Positions 25,045-34,057 of a stretch of DNA of 64,000 nucleotides are shown piece by piece. Origin of the DNA: Chloroflexota bacterium (GTDB lineage: Bacteria > Chloroflexota > Dormibacteria > Dormibacterales > Dormibacteraceae); the NCBI GenBank assembly GCA_005883575.1, contig VBFH01000028.1:1-64000 (forward strand), in the 5' to 3' direction. Made by a program: the position numbers and the translations under genes. The notes below the pieces were generated by a model. The model worked only from the letters and a program-made list of their open reading frames with translations. It made no database searches and had not been told where the DNA came from. Numbering within the stretch: position 1 is the stretch's first letter; each line of letters starts with the position of its first letter.

Positions 25045-27374
25045 GTTTTCAGCATAGAAAGCTCGTAGAGCTTCAGCGGGGACAGCGGCATCTCCGTGAT
25101 TGGCACATGCATCGCATCTTCGATCGCCGAGGCAAGCACCGCGCCGACCGGGATCACGCCGGCCTCTCCGGCCCCCTTGACACCCAAAGGATTCAGGGGC
25201 GACGGGGTCTCGATGTGGTCGATCTCGATCGCCGGGATCTCGGTGGCGTACGGCATCAAGAATTCCATGAACGAACCGTTGCGCAGCTGGCCGTCCTCGT
25301 CGTAGGCGAGCCGTTCGTAGAACGCCCCGCCGATGCCCTGCGCCACGCCGCCTTCGATCTGTCCCTGCAGGACCAGCGGATTGATGACTCGCCCGCAGTC
25401 GTGGACGACTACGTACTTCAGGATCTCGAGTCTGAACGTCTTCGCGTCGACCCTGACATATGCCGCGTGGCACCCTGAGGCCCAGGTCGAGCCGGGCGGG
25501 CTGTAGTAACCGGTCGCCTCGAGGCCGGGCTGCTCGCCGTCGTGGAGCGGGGGTCCGGGTCGTGAGCGGCCGGTGAACTGCGTCGCGGCCTCGGTGCCGC
25601 CACCGAACGCGTAGCGCACCGGGTTGGACAGCACCGCGACGGCGCCGAGCGGCATGCCCTTGTCGGGCGAGCCCTTCACAAAAACCCGGCCGCCGGCCAG
25701 CTCGAGGTCGTCCGGGTTGGCCTCGAGGTGGTCGGCCGCGATTGCCTTCGCCTTGCCGGCCACCATGCGCGCGGCGACGTGCATCGCGTTGCCGGCGGTG
25801 ACGGCGCCTCGCGATGCAAAGGTCCCCACGCCCCAGGGAAAACGACGCGTATCCCCGCTCGTGATCTCGACGTCCTCGACGTCCACGCCCAGCTCGTCGG
25901 CCACGACCTGAGCCCAAACCGTCGCATGGGCCTGGCCCTGGCTGGGAATTCCGGTCGCAGCGATGACCTTGCCCGAAACCAGGACCTGGACGTGGGCGCC
26001 CTCGTACGGCCCGACGCCGGTCCCCTCGACGTAGACGGCGATTCCCATCCCGACGTTGTCGCCGGCCGGCTTGGGGCCGAGCAGAGCGAGCGCACGATCC
26101 AGCAGCTCCGGGTAGTTGCCGCTGTCGTAGACGACGGTGTTGCCGTCCTGCCACGCGACGCCGACGTCATATGGAAAATCGTTGGCCCGGATCATGTTCC
26201 GCCGCCGGACCTCGATGCGGTCGAGGTTCAGGTCGGAGGCGATGGCGTCGAGCGTGCGCTCCATCACAAAACACGCGTGCGGCCGCCCCGCGCCGCGATA
26301 GGGCGAGGTCGGGGTCGCGTTCGTGTACAGGTCGCGAAACCGCACCCGGTAGCTGGGCAGCCGGTACGGCCCGGGTATCTGGGCCGCGGTGATGATCGGA
26401 AGGATGATCCCGTACGGCGTGTAGGCGCCGCCGTCATGGATGAAGTCGTCACTGAGCGCGAGCACGCGGCCTTCGGCGTCGAAGCCGACGTCGACCTCGT
26501 GGACCTGACCGCGCTCCTGGTTGACCGCGGTGAAGTGCTCCTGCCGGTCCTCGGTCCATTTGACCGGCCGCCCGAGCTGCATTGCGGCGAATGGGACCAG
26601 GAGCTCGTCGGGATAAAACAGCATGATCTTGGGCCCGAACCCCCCGCCCACGTCCGGTGCGATGACCTCCACGCTCGACTCGGGCAGTCCGAACAGCACC
26701 GCCAGGCCGCCGCGGATCGAAGTCGGCGACTGGGTGGAGTCGTACACGGTCAGCTTGCGCTCTTCTGATGACCAGCTCGCCCAAACCGCGCGCGCTTCCA
26801 TTGGGCTCGCGGCGCCGCGCTCGAAACGCAGCCGCAGATGCTTGCGCCGCGGCGCATTGGCGAGCGCCGCGTCGACGTCTCCCACGACCTGCTGCATCTC
26901 CGCAGCCACGTTGCCAGGCACGTCCTGGTGCACGAGATGCTCGGCGAGCGCAGCCGCCTCGGGCGTGATCACGACCGGCAGGGCCTCGTACTCCACCTGC
27001 ACAAGCTCGGCCGCGTCCTCTGCCAGGTACCTGGTTTCGGCGATCACGAAGGCGACCGCCTCGCCCGCGTAGCGGACGACCTCAGAGGCGAGGCAGCGCT
27101 GCGTGCGGCCGTGCGTGAGGTTGGGATGCGGGATGAGCAGCGGTAGGTCAATGGCGCCGAACGGGAGATCGGCGGCGGTGTAGACGGCCACGACTCCCGG
27201 CATCTCGCGCGCGGCGCTGACGTCAATCGACTGGACGCGCGCGTGCGCGTACGGCGAGCGCACAAAGCAGCATTCGAGCGCGCCGCCGATGTCGTCGGTG
27301 AAGCGCCCTTTGCCCCGGAGGAGTCGGTCGTCCTCTACACGCTGAACTGGAGCGCCGAACCAGCGTGTGGTCAT
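25041..27374 (-). CDS. Molybdenum hydroxylase large subunit (form II CoxL-like), candidate uracil dehydrogenase
   Basis: 777 residues of the xanthine dehydrogenase/aldehyde oxidase family, binding the Mo-cytosine-dinucleotide or Mo-pterin cofactor. The active-site loop at about residue 358 is SPYRGAGRPH, the form II pattern rather than the AYRCSFR of true CO dehydrogenase. The catalytic Glu is in GVKGAGEAG near 734. GGGFGPKI is an Mo-pterin-binding stretch. It is coupled by ATGA to its 2Fe-2S subunit. The operon also encodes a MatB-like synthetase and faces a barbiturase, which makes oxidation of uracil or thymine at C6 a plausible reaction; this is inference. Confidence 0.88.
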   Translation of the reverse strand: MTTRWFGAPVQRVEDDRLLRGKGRFTDDIGGALECCFVRSPYAHARVQSIDVSAAREMPGVVAVYTAADLPFGAIDLPLLIPHPNLTHGRTQRCLASEVVRYAGEAVAFVIAETRYLAEDAAELVQVEYEALPVVITPEAAALAEHLVHQDVPGNVAAEMQQVVGDVDAALANAPRRKHLRLRFERGAASPMEARAVWASWSSEERKLTVYDSTQSPTSIRGGLAVLFGLPESSVEVIAPDVGGGFGPKIMLFYPDELLVPFAAMQLGRPVKWTEDRQEHFTAVNQERGQVHEVDVGFDAEGRVLALSDDFIHDGGAYTPYGIILPIITAAQIPGPYRLPSYRVRFRDLYTNATPTSPYRGAGRPHACFVMERTLDAIASDLNLDRIEVRRRNMIRANDFPYDVGVAWQDGNTVVYDSGNYPELLDRALALLGPKPAGDNVGMGIAVYVEGTGVGPYEGAHVQVLVSGKVIAATGIPSQGQAHATVWAQVVADELGVDVEDVEITSGDTRRFPWGVGTFASRGAVTAGNAMHVAARMVAGKAKAIAADHLEANPDDLELAGGRVFVKGSPDKGMPLGAVAVLSNPVRYAFGGGTEAATQFTGRSRPGPPLHDGEQPGLEATGYYSPPGSTWASGCHAAYVRVDAKTFRLEILKYVVVHDCGRVINPLVLQGQIEGGVAQGIGGAFYERLAYDEDGQLRNGSFMEFLMPYATEIPAIEIDHIETPSPLNPLGVKGAGEAGVIPVGAVLASAIEDAMHVPITEMPLSPLKLYELSMLKT

Positions 27375-27826
27375 TTGGCCCTGAGCTCGACGGCGCGGCT
27401 GACCGCCCGCCGGATCGACGCGTAGCCGGTGCAGCGGCACAGGTTTCCCGCGATGCCTTCCTCGATCTGCTGTGCTGTCGGCTGCGGATGCCGGGCCAGC
27501 AACCCAACCACTGACATGACGAAGCCCGGCGTGCAAAACCCGCACTGCAAGCCGTGGCATTCGTGAAACGCCTGCTGCACGGGATGGAGCGGCTCACCGT
27601 CGCGGGCCAGGCCTTCGATGGTGGTGATCTCGTGCCCCTCCGCCTGGACGCCCAGCATCAGGCACGACCGCACAGGCTCGCCATCAAGGAGCACGGTGCA
27701 GCAGCCACACACGCCGTGCTCGCAGCCAACGTGGGTCCCGGTCAGCCCGAGGTCGTGCCGGAGGTGGTCGGCGAGCAGGCGGCGCGGGTCGATGGGCGCC
27801 GGATGCTCGACGCCGTTCACATTCAC
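27371..27826 (-). CDS. Molybdenum hydroxylase small subunit, two [2Fe-2S] clusters
   Basis: 151 residues. The N-terminal plant-ferredoxin-type cluster is bound by CEHGVCGCC and a later Cys. The second, helical-domain cluster is bound by CGFC and CRCTGY. It passes electrons from the Mo centre to the FAD subunit. It begins at a GTG inside the FAD-subunit stop (GTGA) and ends inside the large-subunit start, so all three subunits are translationally coupled. Confidence 0.95.
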   Translation of the reverse strand: MNVNGVEHPAPIDPRRLLADHLRHDLGLTGTHVGCEHGVCGCCTVLLDGEPVRSCLMLGVQAEGHEITTIEGLARDGEPLHPVQQAFHECHGLQCGFCTPGFVMSVVGLLARHPQPTAQQIEEGIAGNLCRCTGYASIRRAVSRAVELRAK

Positions 27827-28575
27827 GCGGCGAAAGCCTTGTCCGCCAGGACCCGAACGAGATGGAGCCGAAAGTCGGGGGTCGCTTCCAGGTCGCCGCT
27901 CGGCTCGAGGCCGCGAGCCGGATCGCGAGGGTCGGCAAGCACCGGCGTCGGCGCGACGCCAAACAGCGCCAGGCGGTCATCTGCCCGCACGACGCCCGCG
28001 AGGGCGAAGTCGCCGTGACGTCGCGACTCCTCGAGGATGAGGGACGGCTGCCGCGAAGCTGGAAACCACGCTTCGACGAGTAGCTCATCGGGCGCGAGAG
28101 CGGTCTCGAACACCCCGACGAAGAACTGGTCGGCGGCGATCGTCCGCTCGCCGCGCGCTGAGCGCGCGACCACGCGACCCCCGAGCGCGAGCAGGACGGC
28201 TGGGAGCTCTGACGCCGGGTCGGCGTGGGCGAGGCTGCCGCACACGGTTCCCCGGTTGCGGATCACGCGGTGTGCCACGAGCGTTATCGCCGAGCTGAGC
28301 AGGGGACATATGCGCGCCACGACCTCCGAATCCTCGACCGCCGCCTGGCGCACCAAAGCCTGCACGGCGACCCCGCCGTCGCGCTCATAGATCCGGTCGA
28401 GGGCCGCGATCCCGTTGATGTCGACGAGGTGCTTCGGGCGGGCGAGACGGAAGTTCAGGAGGGGAATGAGGGACTGGCCGCCCGCCAGCACCTTGGCGTC
28501 CTCGAGCGAGCCGAGCAGCGAGCACGCCTCGTGGACGGTCGCCGGCGTGTGGTACTGGAACGGCGGTGGTTTCAA
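27823..28575 (-). CDS. Molybdenum hydroxylase FAD-binding medium subunit
   Basis: 250 residues from a TTG that overlaps the cyclase-family stop (TTGA) and gives the standard opening LKPPPFQYHTPATVHEA; an ATG at 28602 would add nine residues before it. FAD-binding motifs are AGGQSLIPLLNFR and NRGTVCGSLAHADPASE. It is the flavin subunit partnering the 2Fe-2S and Mo subunits downstream. Confidence 0.93.
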   Translation of the reverse strand: MKPPPFQYHTPATVHEACSLLGSLEDAKVLAGGQSLIPLLNFRLARPKHLVDINGIAALDRIYERDGGVAVQALVRQAAVEDSEVVARICPLLSSAITLVAHRVIRNRGTVCGSLAHADPASELPAVLLALGGRVVARSARGERTIAADQFFVGVFETALAPDELLVEAWFPASRQPSLILEESRRHGDFALAGVVRADDRLALFGVAPTPVLADPRDPARGLEPSGDLEATPDFRLHLVRVLADKAFAA

Positions 28576-29354
28576 GTCTCGAGCATCGCGACGGCGCGGC
28601 ATAGGGCAGCCTCGCCACCCTGAAATCGCCAGGGAAAGCAGCCGAATAGGATCTTCCTGTCCAGTACCTCGTCGATCTGACCGCCGAGGTTCTCGATGTG
28701 CACCACATCATGCGGGAACAGCAGCGTGTGCATGATCTGGTAGTCGGCCTTCGGGAAGATGTCATCGAGGCTGCGGCCCAGCTTTCGCTCCGCCTCCTCT
28801 GCCTCGTCCGCGCGAATCCTCCTGATCACGGTGTTCATAGGGTGGTCCGCGCTGCCCGCGTCGACGGCGATCCATCGCACACCGCGCTCGAGCACCCACT
28901 CCGCGAAGTCGCGCGTCGGGCCGGGGTGGCGGATGAAGTACTTCGTCTCGTCGAGCTCGGCGCGGTCGGTCCAGTTCTCCGGGTAATGGCGGTGATAGCC
29001 AGTGTGGATGATCAGGATGTCGCCGCGCTCAACGCGAAGGCCGGTGTCCTTCTCCCAGCGCTCGAAGTGCGCGGGACCGTAGAGGTCGTAGTCGCCGACG
29101 CCCATGCTCTCCAGGTCGACCACGCACGCCGGGCCGATCAGGAAATCGAGAGGCAGGTCGCCGATGAACTTGCCGCCGGTCATGAAGTGCGCCGGCGCGT
29201 CGAGGTGCGTGCTGACGTGCAGCGTCATCGTGATCTCCTGGCCGCCCGCCTTCTCGAAGGCCAGGCGCTTGATCCAGCGAATCGCGGGTCCTGGGTAGCC
29301 GGCGAACGCCGGCGTGTGGAGGGAGAAATCCTGCGTCAGGTCGAGAAATCTCAC
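28572..29354 (-). CDS. Cyclase-family metal-dependent hydrolase (kynurenine formamidase fold)
   Basis: 260 residues from a GTG inside the preceding TGA. The metal-binding signature HVSTHLDAPAHF is present, with a further HTGYHRHYPENW and the Asp/His-containing VDAGSADHP. Family members include bacterial kynurenine formamidase and other amide or ring hydrolases. It lies between the acyl-CoA synthetase and the molybdenum hydroxylase. In a pyrimidine pathway it could hydrolyse a formyl-, ureido- or ring-amide intermediate, alongside or instead of the amidase at 22307. The substrate is not deducible. Confidence 0.82.
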   Translation of the reverse strand: MRFLDLTQDFSLHTPAFAGYPGPAIRWIKRLAFEKAGGQEITMTLHVSTHLDAPAHFMTGGKFIGDLPLDFLIGPACVVDLESMGVGDYDLYGPAHFERWEKDTGLRVERGDILIIHTGYHRHYPENWTDRAELDETKYFIRHPGPTRDFAEWVLERGVRWIAVDAGSADHPMNTVIRRIRADEAEEAERKLGRSLDDIFPKADYQIMHTLLFPHDVVHIENLGGQIDEVLDRKILFGCFPWRFQGGEAALCRAVAMLET

Positions 29355-30808
29355 CTGACGAGCAGGGCCCGCTGGACTTTGCCCATCGCGTTGCGAGGCA
29401 GCTTGTCCAGCTTGACCACTCGCTTCGGGCATTTATAGGACGCGAGGCGCTCCTGAGCGAACGCGATGAGCTCACTCTCCACGAGCGGCTGCGAGCCCGA
29501 CGGCACCACGAACGCCGTGACCTCCTCTCCCCATCTCTCGCTGGGCACGCCCGCAACCGCAACCTCGTGCACCGCCGGATGAGCCTCGAGCACGAGCTCG
29601 ACCTCGCGCGGGTAGACGTTGAAGCCGCCGGTGATGATGAGCTCCTTGATCCGGCCGCGGATCGCCAGCGACCCATCTTCGCCGATCTCGCCGACATCGC
29701 CCGTGCGGAAGAACCCGTCATCGGTGAAGGCCTCCCTCGTCGCCTCGGGGTTGCGCCAGTAACCCTTGAAGACCTGCCCGCCTTTGAGCAGCACCTCATC
29801 CCGCTCGCCGAGCTTCACCTCCACTCCGGGAAACGGGTAGCCGACGCGTCCGGGTTGCCGCGGGCCGTCGCAGGGATTGGTCACGACGATCCCGCCTTCG
29901 GTGATGCCGTAGCGCTCCACGGGCGCCTGGCCGAGAAGCTTCGCGCAGCGCTCGAAGAGCGCGGGCGGCAGCGGAGCCGAGCCACAGACGAAGACCCGGA
30001 CTCGCGACAGGTCCGCCGGATTTTGATCGAGCCATTCGCACAGGCGCTGGTACATCGACGGCACGCCGAAAAACATGGTGCCGCCGTGTGTGAGCTCGTG
30101 CACCACGTTCTCGGGCGTGAACGGAACGAGCACCGCACTGCCGCCGCTCAGCAACGTGCCGTGCAGCCCCATGCCCAGCCCATGCAGGTGGAAGAGCGGA
30201 AGCGCATGCACGAGCGTGTCTTGGGCGGTCCAGCGCCAGACCTCGAGCGCTCCCCGGCCCTGCGCGAGCAGGTTGCCGTGGTCGAGCAGAGCTCCCTTCG
30301 GCCGCCCGGTTGTGCCCGAGGTATAGAGAATTGCCGCCGGGCTCTCAGCGTCGAGCGGCGGCATCGGGGGCGTCAAGCCGCCCGGCAGGTCTTCGAACTG
30401 GACGACTTTGAAGCCGAGCTTCAGCACCGTCGCCGCCCGAGGGCTGTCGGTGAGAACAAGCACCGGCTCCGAGTCGCGCAGGATGTGCTCGGCTTCGGCG
30501 GAGTGGTAGTCGGGATTGATCATCACCGCGCAAGCGCCGGCTCGCTGCACGCCCAGATAAGCCACCACCCAGTCGAGCGAATTGGCCGCGTAGATCGCCA
30601 CGCGATCGCCAGGTTTGACGCCTGACTCGTGTAGGCCACCCGCGACGCTTTCGGCATCGGCCCGCAGCGCGTCCCTGGTGATCTTGCGATCGCCCGTCCG
30701 AAGCACGACCTGGCGGCCAGGCGTCAGCAGCGCGTCGGGCAGGTTGCCGGCGCGAAGCTTTTGCCGAAGCTCGTCCTGCGCCGATGCGGTCAGGGCTTCA
30801 CGCGCCAC
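29351..30808 (-). CDS. Acyl-CoA synthetase, MatB-like (malonyl-CoA synthetase candidate)
   Basis: 485 residues of the AMP-forming family. The P-loop-like ILYTSGTTGRPKGA, YGITEGG (A5-type), the FFRTGDVG hinge region and the C-terminal catalytic Lys in NAMGKVQR are intact. PLFHLHGLGMGLHGTLLSGG, and the overall length, resemble MatB malonyl-CoA synthetases, though a medium-chain or aromatic acid ligase cannot be excluded. It is the first gene of the six-gene operon. Malonate is exactly the product expected from barbiturate breakdown, which is why this assignment matters. Confidence 0.83.
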   Translation of the reverse strand: MAREALTASAQDELRQKLRAGNLPDALLTPGRQVVLRTGDRKITRDALRADAESVAGGLHESGVKPGDRVAIYAANSLDWVVAYLGVQRAGACAVMINPDYHSAEAEHILRDSEPVLVLTDSPRAATVLKLGFKVVQFEDLPGGLTPPMPPLDAESPAAILYTSGTTGRPKGALLDHGNLLAQGRGALEVWRWTAQDTLVHALPLFHLHGLGMGLHGTLLSGGSAVLVPFTPENVVHELTHGGTMFFGVPSMYQRLCEWLDQNPADLSRVRVFVCGSAPLPPALFERCAKLLGQAPVERYGITEGGIVVTNPCDGPRQPGRVGYPFPGVEVKLGERDEVLLKGGQVFKGYWRNPEATREAFTDDGFFRTGDVGEIGEDGSLAIRGRIKELIITGGFNVYPREVELVLEAHPAVHEVAVAGVPSERWGEEVTAFVVPSGSQPLVESELIAFAQERLASYKCPKRVVKLDKLPRNAMGKVQRALLVR

Positions 30809-30826
30809 GCGCCAAAGAATGACTGA

Positions 30827-31408
30827 TCAGCGCGCGCCGGTAGCCGACGGGCGGACGCTCCGGCGCCGCTGCCAGAGCAGCATCGCCCCGAGCGCGAGCA
30901 GAGCCAGCAAGAAGGGAACCAGGACCGGCATCAACCCCGCCGCGAGAGACAGGGCGGCTGAGGAGACGTCCTCGAGGAACGACAGCGGCGGGCCGAGCAA
31001 CACCACGTTGGCGAAGGGCCTGACCGCCGCTCTGCTGACGTGCACGGTCGCCGCGATCCCACCGCCGGCGAGCAGGCTGACGAGGACCGCGAGGCCGGAG
31101 TTCATCGAGGTCACCGTTCCGGTCTGGGACGCGAACAGGATCGCTCCGGCAGCGGTCGCCACCGGCAGCATCACAGCATGGCCGACCGAATCCAGAGCGG
31201 GCACCTTGTCGATCGCGAACTCGACCACCGCCAGAACGAGCAGTCCCCAGAAGGCGATGTCCGAGGCGAGCGCGTCGTAGGGCGGAGCGAGGTGGATCAG
31301 CCCCAACCTGGCCAGCAGGCTCACGATCAGGAGCGGCAGGGTGGCGTTGAGCCCGGTCGCACCCGCCAATCCGAATGCCGCCGGAAGTCCCATCAGGGCT
31401 GGATTCAT
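30827..31408 (-). CDS. DUF4126-like integral membrane protein
   Basis: 193 residues with about five or six hydrophobic helices and a GLAGATGLNATLPLL opening typical of DUF4126 proteins. A short basic tail ends the protein. It is flanked by the NCS2 permease and the MatB-like operon, both on the same strand, so it may sit in a long transcript, but no functional link is evident. Confidence 0.7.
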   Translation of the reverse strand: MNPALMGLPAAFGLAGATGLNATLPLLIVSLLARLGLIHLAPPYDALASDIAFWGLLVLAVVEFAIDKVPALDSVGHAVMLPVATAAGAILFASQTGTVTSMNSGLAVLVSLLAGGGIAATVHVSRAAVRPFANVVLLGPPLSFLEDVSSAALSLAAGLMPVLVPFLLALLALGAMLLWQRRRSVRPSATGAR

Positions 31409-31438
31409 CTCACCCTGTTTCTACCACGCTTCGCGGGA

Positions 31439-32761
31439 CTACTCCCGGGCAACGACCTCCGCGGGTTCTCGCTCCACGTCCCGGATGTGACCGGGTCGCA
31501 GCAGCTGGTACAGGACGATCGCGCTCAGCGCACCCAGGCCTAGGTTGTTGAAGGTCAGGGTCAGTCCGCCGAGGTGAATGGGTATCGCCTGCGTGGCGGG
31601 GATGCCCGCCGCGATGATCAAGGGAATCGCGGCCACGGCGAGGTTCGCGCGTTTCGAGAAATCCACCCTGGCATCAACCCAGATCTTGCCGCCGATGACC
31701 GCGATCAGGCCGAACAGGTACATCTCGATGCCGCCCTGGACGCTGACCGGGATGCTGCGGACCAGCGCGCCGAACATCGGGATGAATCCCAAGAGGATTG
31801 CGAAGATCGCGGCGACCACGAAGACCATGATCGAGAAAACGCGCGTGATGCCCATGACGCCGATGTTCTCGGCGTAGGTCGTCTCTCCGGTGCCGCCAAG
31901 CAAGCCGCTGATCGTGGTGGCCAGACCATCTCCCATGAAGGTCCGCCCCAGCATGGGGCTGAGGTCGCGTTTCATGATGCCGCTGATCGCGTAGACGTGG
32001 CCCGCGTTCTCGGCGACCAGGATCACCGGGATGAAGAAGAACAGGCTCAGCTCGGAGCCGAACTGGCTGAAGTCGGGAAAGCTGAAGGACGGCACGCCCA
32101 CAAGCGACGCCTGACCGATGGCGTTGAAGTCGATGTGGCACGCCGACTTGGCGCCCGAGCACGGCGGATACACGATCGAGACCACGTAGCCGACCACGAT
32201 GCCGATGAGCACCGGCAGCAAGCGCGGGAACCCGCGGAGATACACGGCGGCCGCGACGGCGGCGAGCAGCGTCACGGTGGCGGTGAACGGCTCGCCGGCG
32301 TAGTTGCCCGTGGCCGCGCTGGCCAGCGCAAGCCCGATCACGGCAACCACCGTGCCGGTCACCACCGGCGGCAGCAGGTAGCGGATCGGGTTCACGCCGA
32401 CGACGTGAACCACGGCGCCGATGATCAAGTAGATAACGCCTGCGATCACGATTCCGGCATAAGCGAGGCCGTGATTTGGATTCTGTGCTCCCTGCACGGC
32501 CAGCACCGAGCCGATGAAGGAAAAGCTCGAGCCCAGGTAGCTCGGGACCTTGAACCCGGTGACAGCGAGGAAGATCAAGGTCGCGACCCCGCTGAAAAAA
32601 ATCACCGTGTTGGGATTGAAGCCGAGGATCAATGGCACCAGGACCGTGGCGCCGAACATCGCCATCACGTGCTGCAATCCCATGAGGATGGTCTGGGGCC
32701 AAGGAAGCCGATCCTCGGGGTAGACGACGTCCCGCTCGCGTGTCCCTACAGCGACCGCCAT
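31439..32761 (-). CDS. NCS2 nucleobase:cation symporter, uracil/xanthine permease family
   Basis: 440 residues with about 14 helices. UraA-type signatures include GLQHVMAMFGATVLVPL in the first helix, VAENAGHVYAI (substrate-binding Glu region) and GGTGETTYAENIGV. The ATG at 32761 has GGAGGGA 7 nt upstream. The motif set is closer to uracil permeases (UraA/RutG) than to uric acid/xanthine carriers, but specificity is not certain. It is divergent from the cytosine-deaminase-like gene across 66 nt, which must hold promoters for both. Confidence 0.9.
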   Translation of the reverse strand: MAVAVGTRERDVVYPEDRLPWPQTILMGLQHVMAMFGATVLVPLILGFNPNTVIFFSGVATLIFLAVTGFKVPSYLGSSFSFIGSVLAVQGAQNPNHGLAYAGIVIAGVIYLIIGAVVHVVGVNPIRYLLPPVVTGTVVAVIGLALASAATGNYAGEPFTATVTLLAAVAAAVYLRGFPRLLPVLIGIVVGYVVSIVYPPCSGAKSACHIDFNAIGQASLVGVPSFSFPDFSQFGSELSLFFFIPVILVAENAGHVYAISGIMKRDLSPMLGRTFMGDGLATTISGLLGGTGETTYAENIGVMGITRVFSIMVFVVAAIFAILLGFIPMFGALVRSIPVSVQGGIEMYLFGLIAVIGGKIWVDARVDFSKRANLAVAAIPLIIAAGIPATQAIPIHLGGLTLTFNNLGLGALSAIVLYQLLRPGHIRDVEREPAEVVARE

Positions 32762-32827
32762 AGCGCTCCCTCCATGGGCCCGGCCCCCACCGCAGCGGCA
32801 CAGGCTCGGCGCTAAGGTAAGCCCCCC

Positions 32828-34057
32828 GTGTGGGCTTTGCAAGATGCGCGTCTTCCGGACGGCGCGAGGGCCGACATCGTGGTCGACGGCGAGCTGGTAA
32901 CCGGGGTGGGCCCCGGGGCTGCGGATGGGGTTGCGGACCGGGTCGACGCCTCGGGAAAACTCGTGCTTCCCGCCTTCATCGACGGCCACGTCCACCTCGA
33001 CAAGGTCCTGATCCGGGACGAGTTGCGCGAGCACGACGGCACGCTGGCCGGCGCGATCGAGGCCATCCACGAACGCAAGCGCCGCTACACGGTCGATGAC
33101 GTGCGCGCCCGCGCGAGCGCCATGATCGCGGATTCGGTGCGGCTCGGCACGACCCGACTTCGCTCCCACGTCGATGTCGACACCATCGGCGGCCTGACCC
33201 CGCTGGAGGGCGTGATGGCCGCTGCGGCGGATTGTGCGGACATCGCCGACGTACGCACGACCGCGTTTCCGCAGGAGGGCCTTCTCCGCGACCGCGGCGC
33301 TTACGAGTTGATGGAGGCCGCTCTCGAGGCAGGCGCCGATGTCGTTGGCGGGATGCCGCACTGGGAGCTCGACGAGGCGTCCCAACGTCAGCACGTTCGC
33401 CTCTGCTTTGACCTCGCCGAGCGTTTTAACCGGGACATCGACATGCATGTGGACGAGACCGACGACGGAGGCGTCCGGACTCTGGAGATGGTGGCGGACG
33501 AGGCCCTGGAGCGCGGCTACGTCGGGCGCGTCTGCGCAGGCCACGTTTGCTCGCTTGCCGCCGCAGACCACGACTACGCCGAGCGTGTGATCGAGAAGTG
33601 TCGACGCGCCGAGATCTCGATCGCGGCCAATCCTGTGACAAATCTGGTCCTGCAGGGTCGCGGCGACCGTGGCCTGATCCGGCGCGGCACGACGCGCATC
33701 GGCGAGTTTCGCGCGGCTGGGGTCAACGTGCTGTTCGGGCAGGATTGCGTCAAGGACGGGTTTTATCCCTTCGGGCGAGGCTCCATGCTCGAGGTCGCGC
33801 TGATCTCGGCTCACGCCGCCCACCTGACGAACCGCTCCGACCTGGATTTTGTCCTGCGCGCCATTAGCGATGGCCCTGCCCAGGCCATGCGGCTCACCGA
33901 CTACGGCTTACGGCCGGGAGCGCGCGCCGATTTTCAGCTTCTGCCCGTACTGACGTGGAGCGAAGCACTGCGCCTTCAGCCGCTGCCCGAGAAGGTGTGG
34001 TTTCGCGGACGATTGGTCGCCGAGAACTCGGTGCGTTCCGTGATGTACCGCCGTTAG
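32828..34057 (+). CDS. Cytosine-deaminase-like amidohydrolase
   Basis: 409 residues. The CodA metal and catalytic set is conserved: H54/H56 (GHVHLDK), H207 and E210 (HVDETDD), H239 (GHVCSL) and D306 (FGQDCVKDGFYPFG). The region around H239, where true CodA has SHTTAMHSYN, is replaced by GHVCSLAAADHDY, so the substrate pocket differs. It is a likely deaminase for a related heterocycle (modified pyrimidine, creatinine or triazine). It is divergently paired with the NCS2 permease. GTG start; no strong ribosome site seen. Confidence 0.83.
   Translation: MWALQDARLPDGARADIVVDGELVTGVGPGAADGVADRVDASGKLVLPAFIDGHVHLDKVLIRDELREHDGTLAGAIEAIHERKRRYTVDDVRARASAMIADSVRLGTTRLRSHVDVDTIGGLTPLEGVMAAAADCADIADVRTTAFPQEGLLRDRGAYELMEAALEAGADVVGGMPHWELDEASQRQHVRLCFDLAERFNRDIDMHVDETDDGGVRTLEMVADEALERGYVGRVCAGHVCSLAAADHDYAERVIEKCRRAEISIAANPVTNLVLQGRGDRGLIRRGTTRIGEFRAAGVNVLFGQDCVKDGFYPFGRGSMLEVALISAHAAHLTNRSDLDFVLRAISDGPAQAMRLTDYGLRPGARADFQLLPVLTWSEALRLQPLPEKVWFRGRLVAENSVRSVMYRR

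Noticed and set aside
25041..28575. Carbon monoxide dehydrogenase
   Set aside because: The large-subunit loop is PYRGAGR rather than AYRCSFR, and no CoxD/E/F-type accessory genes are present.
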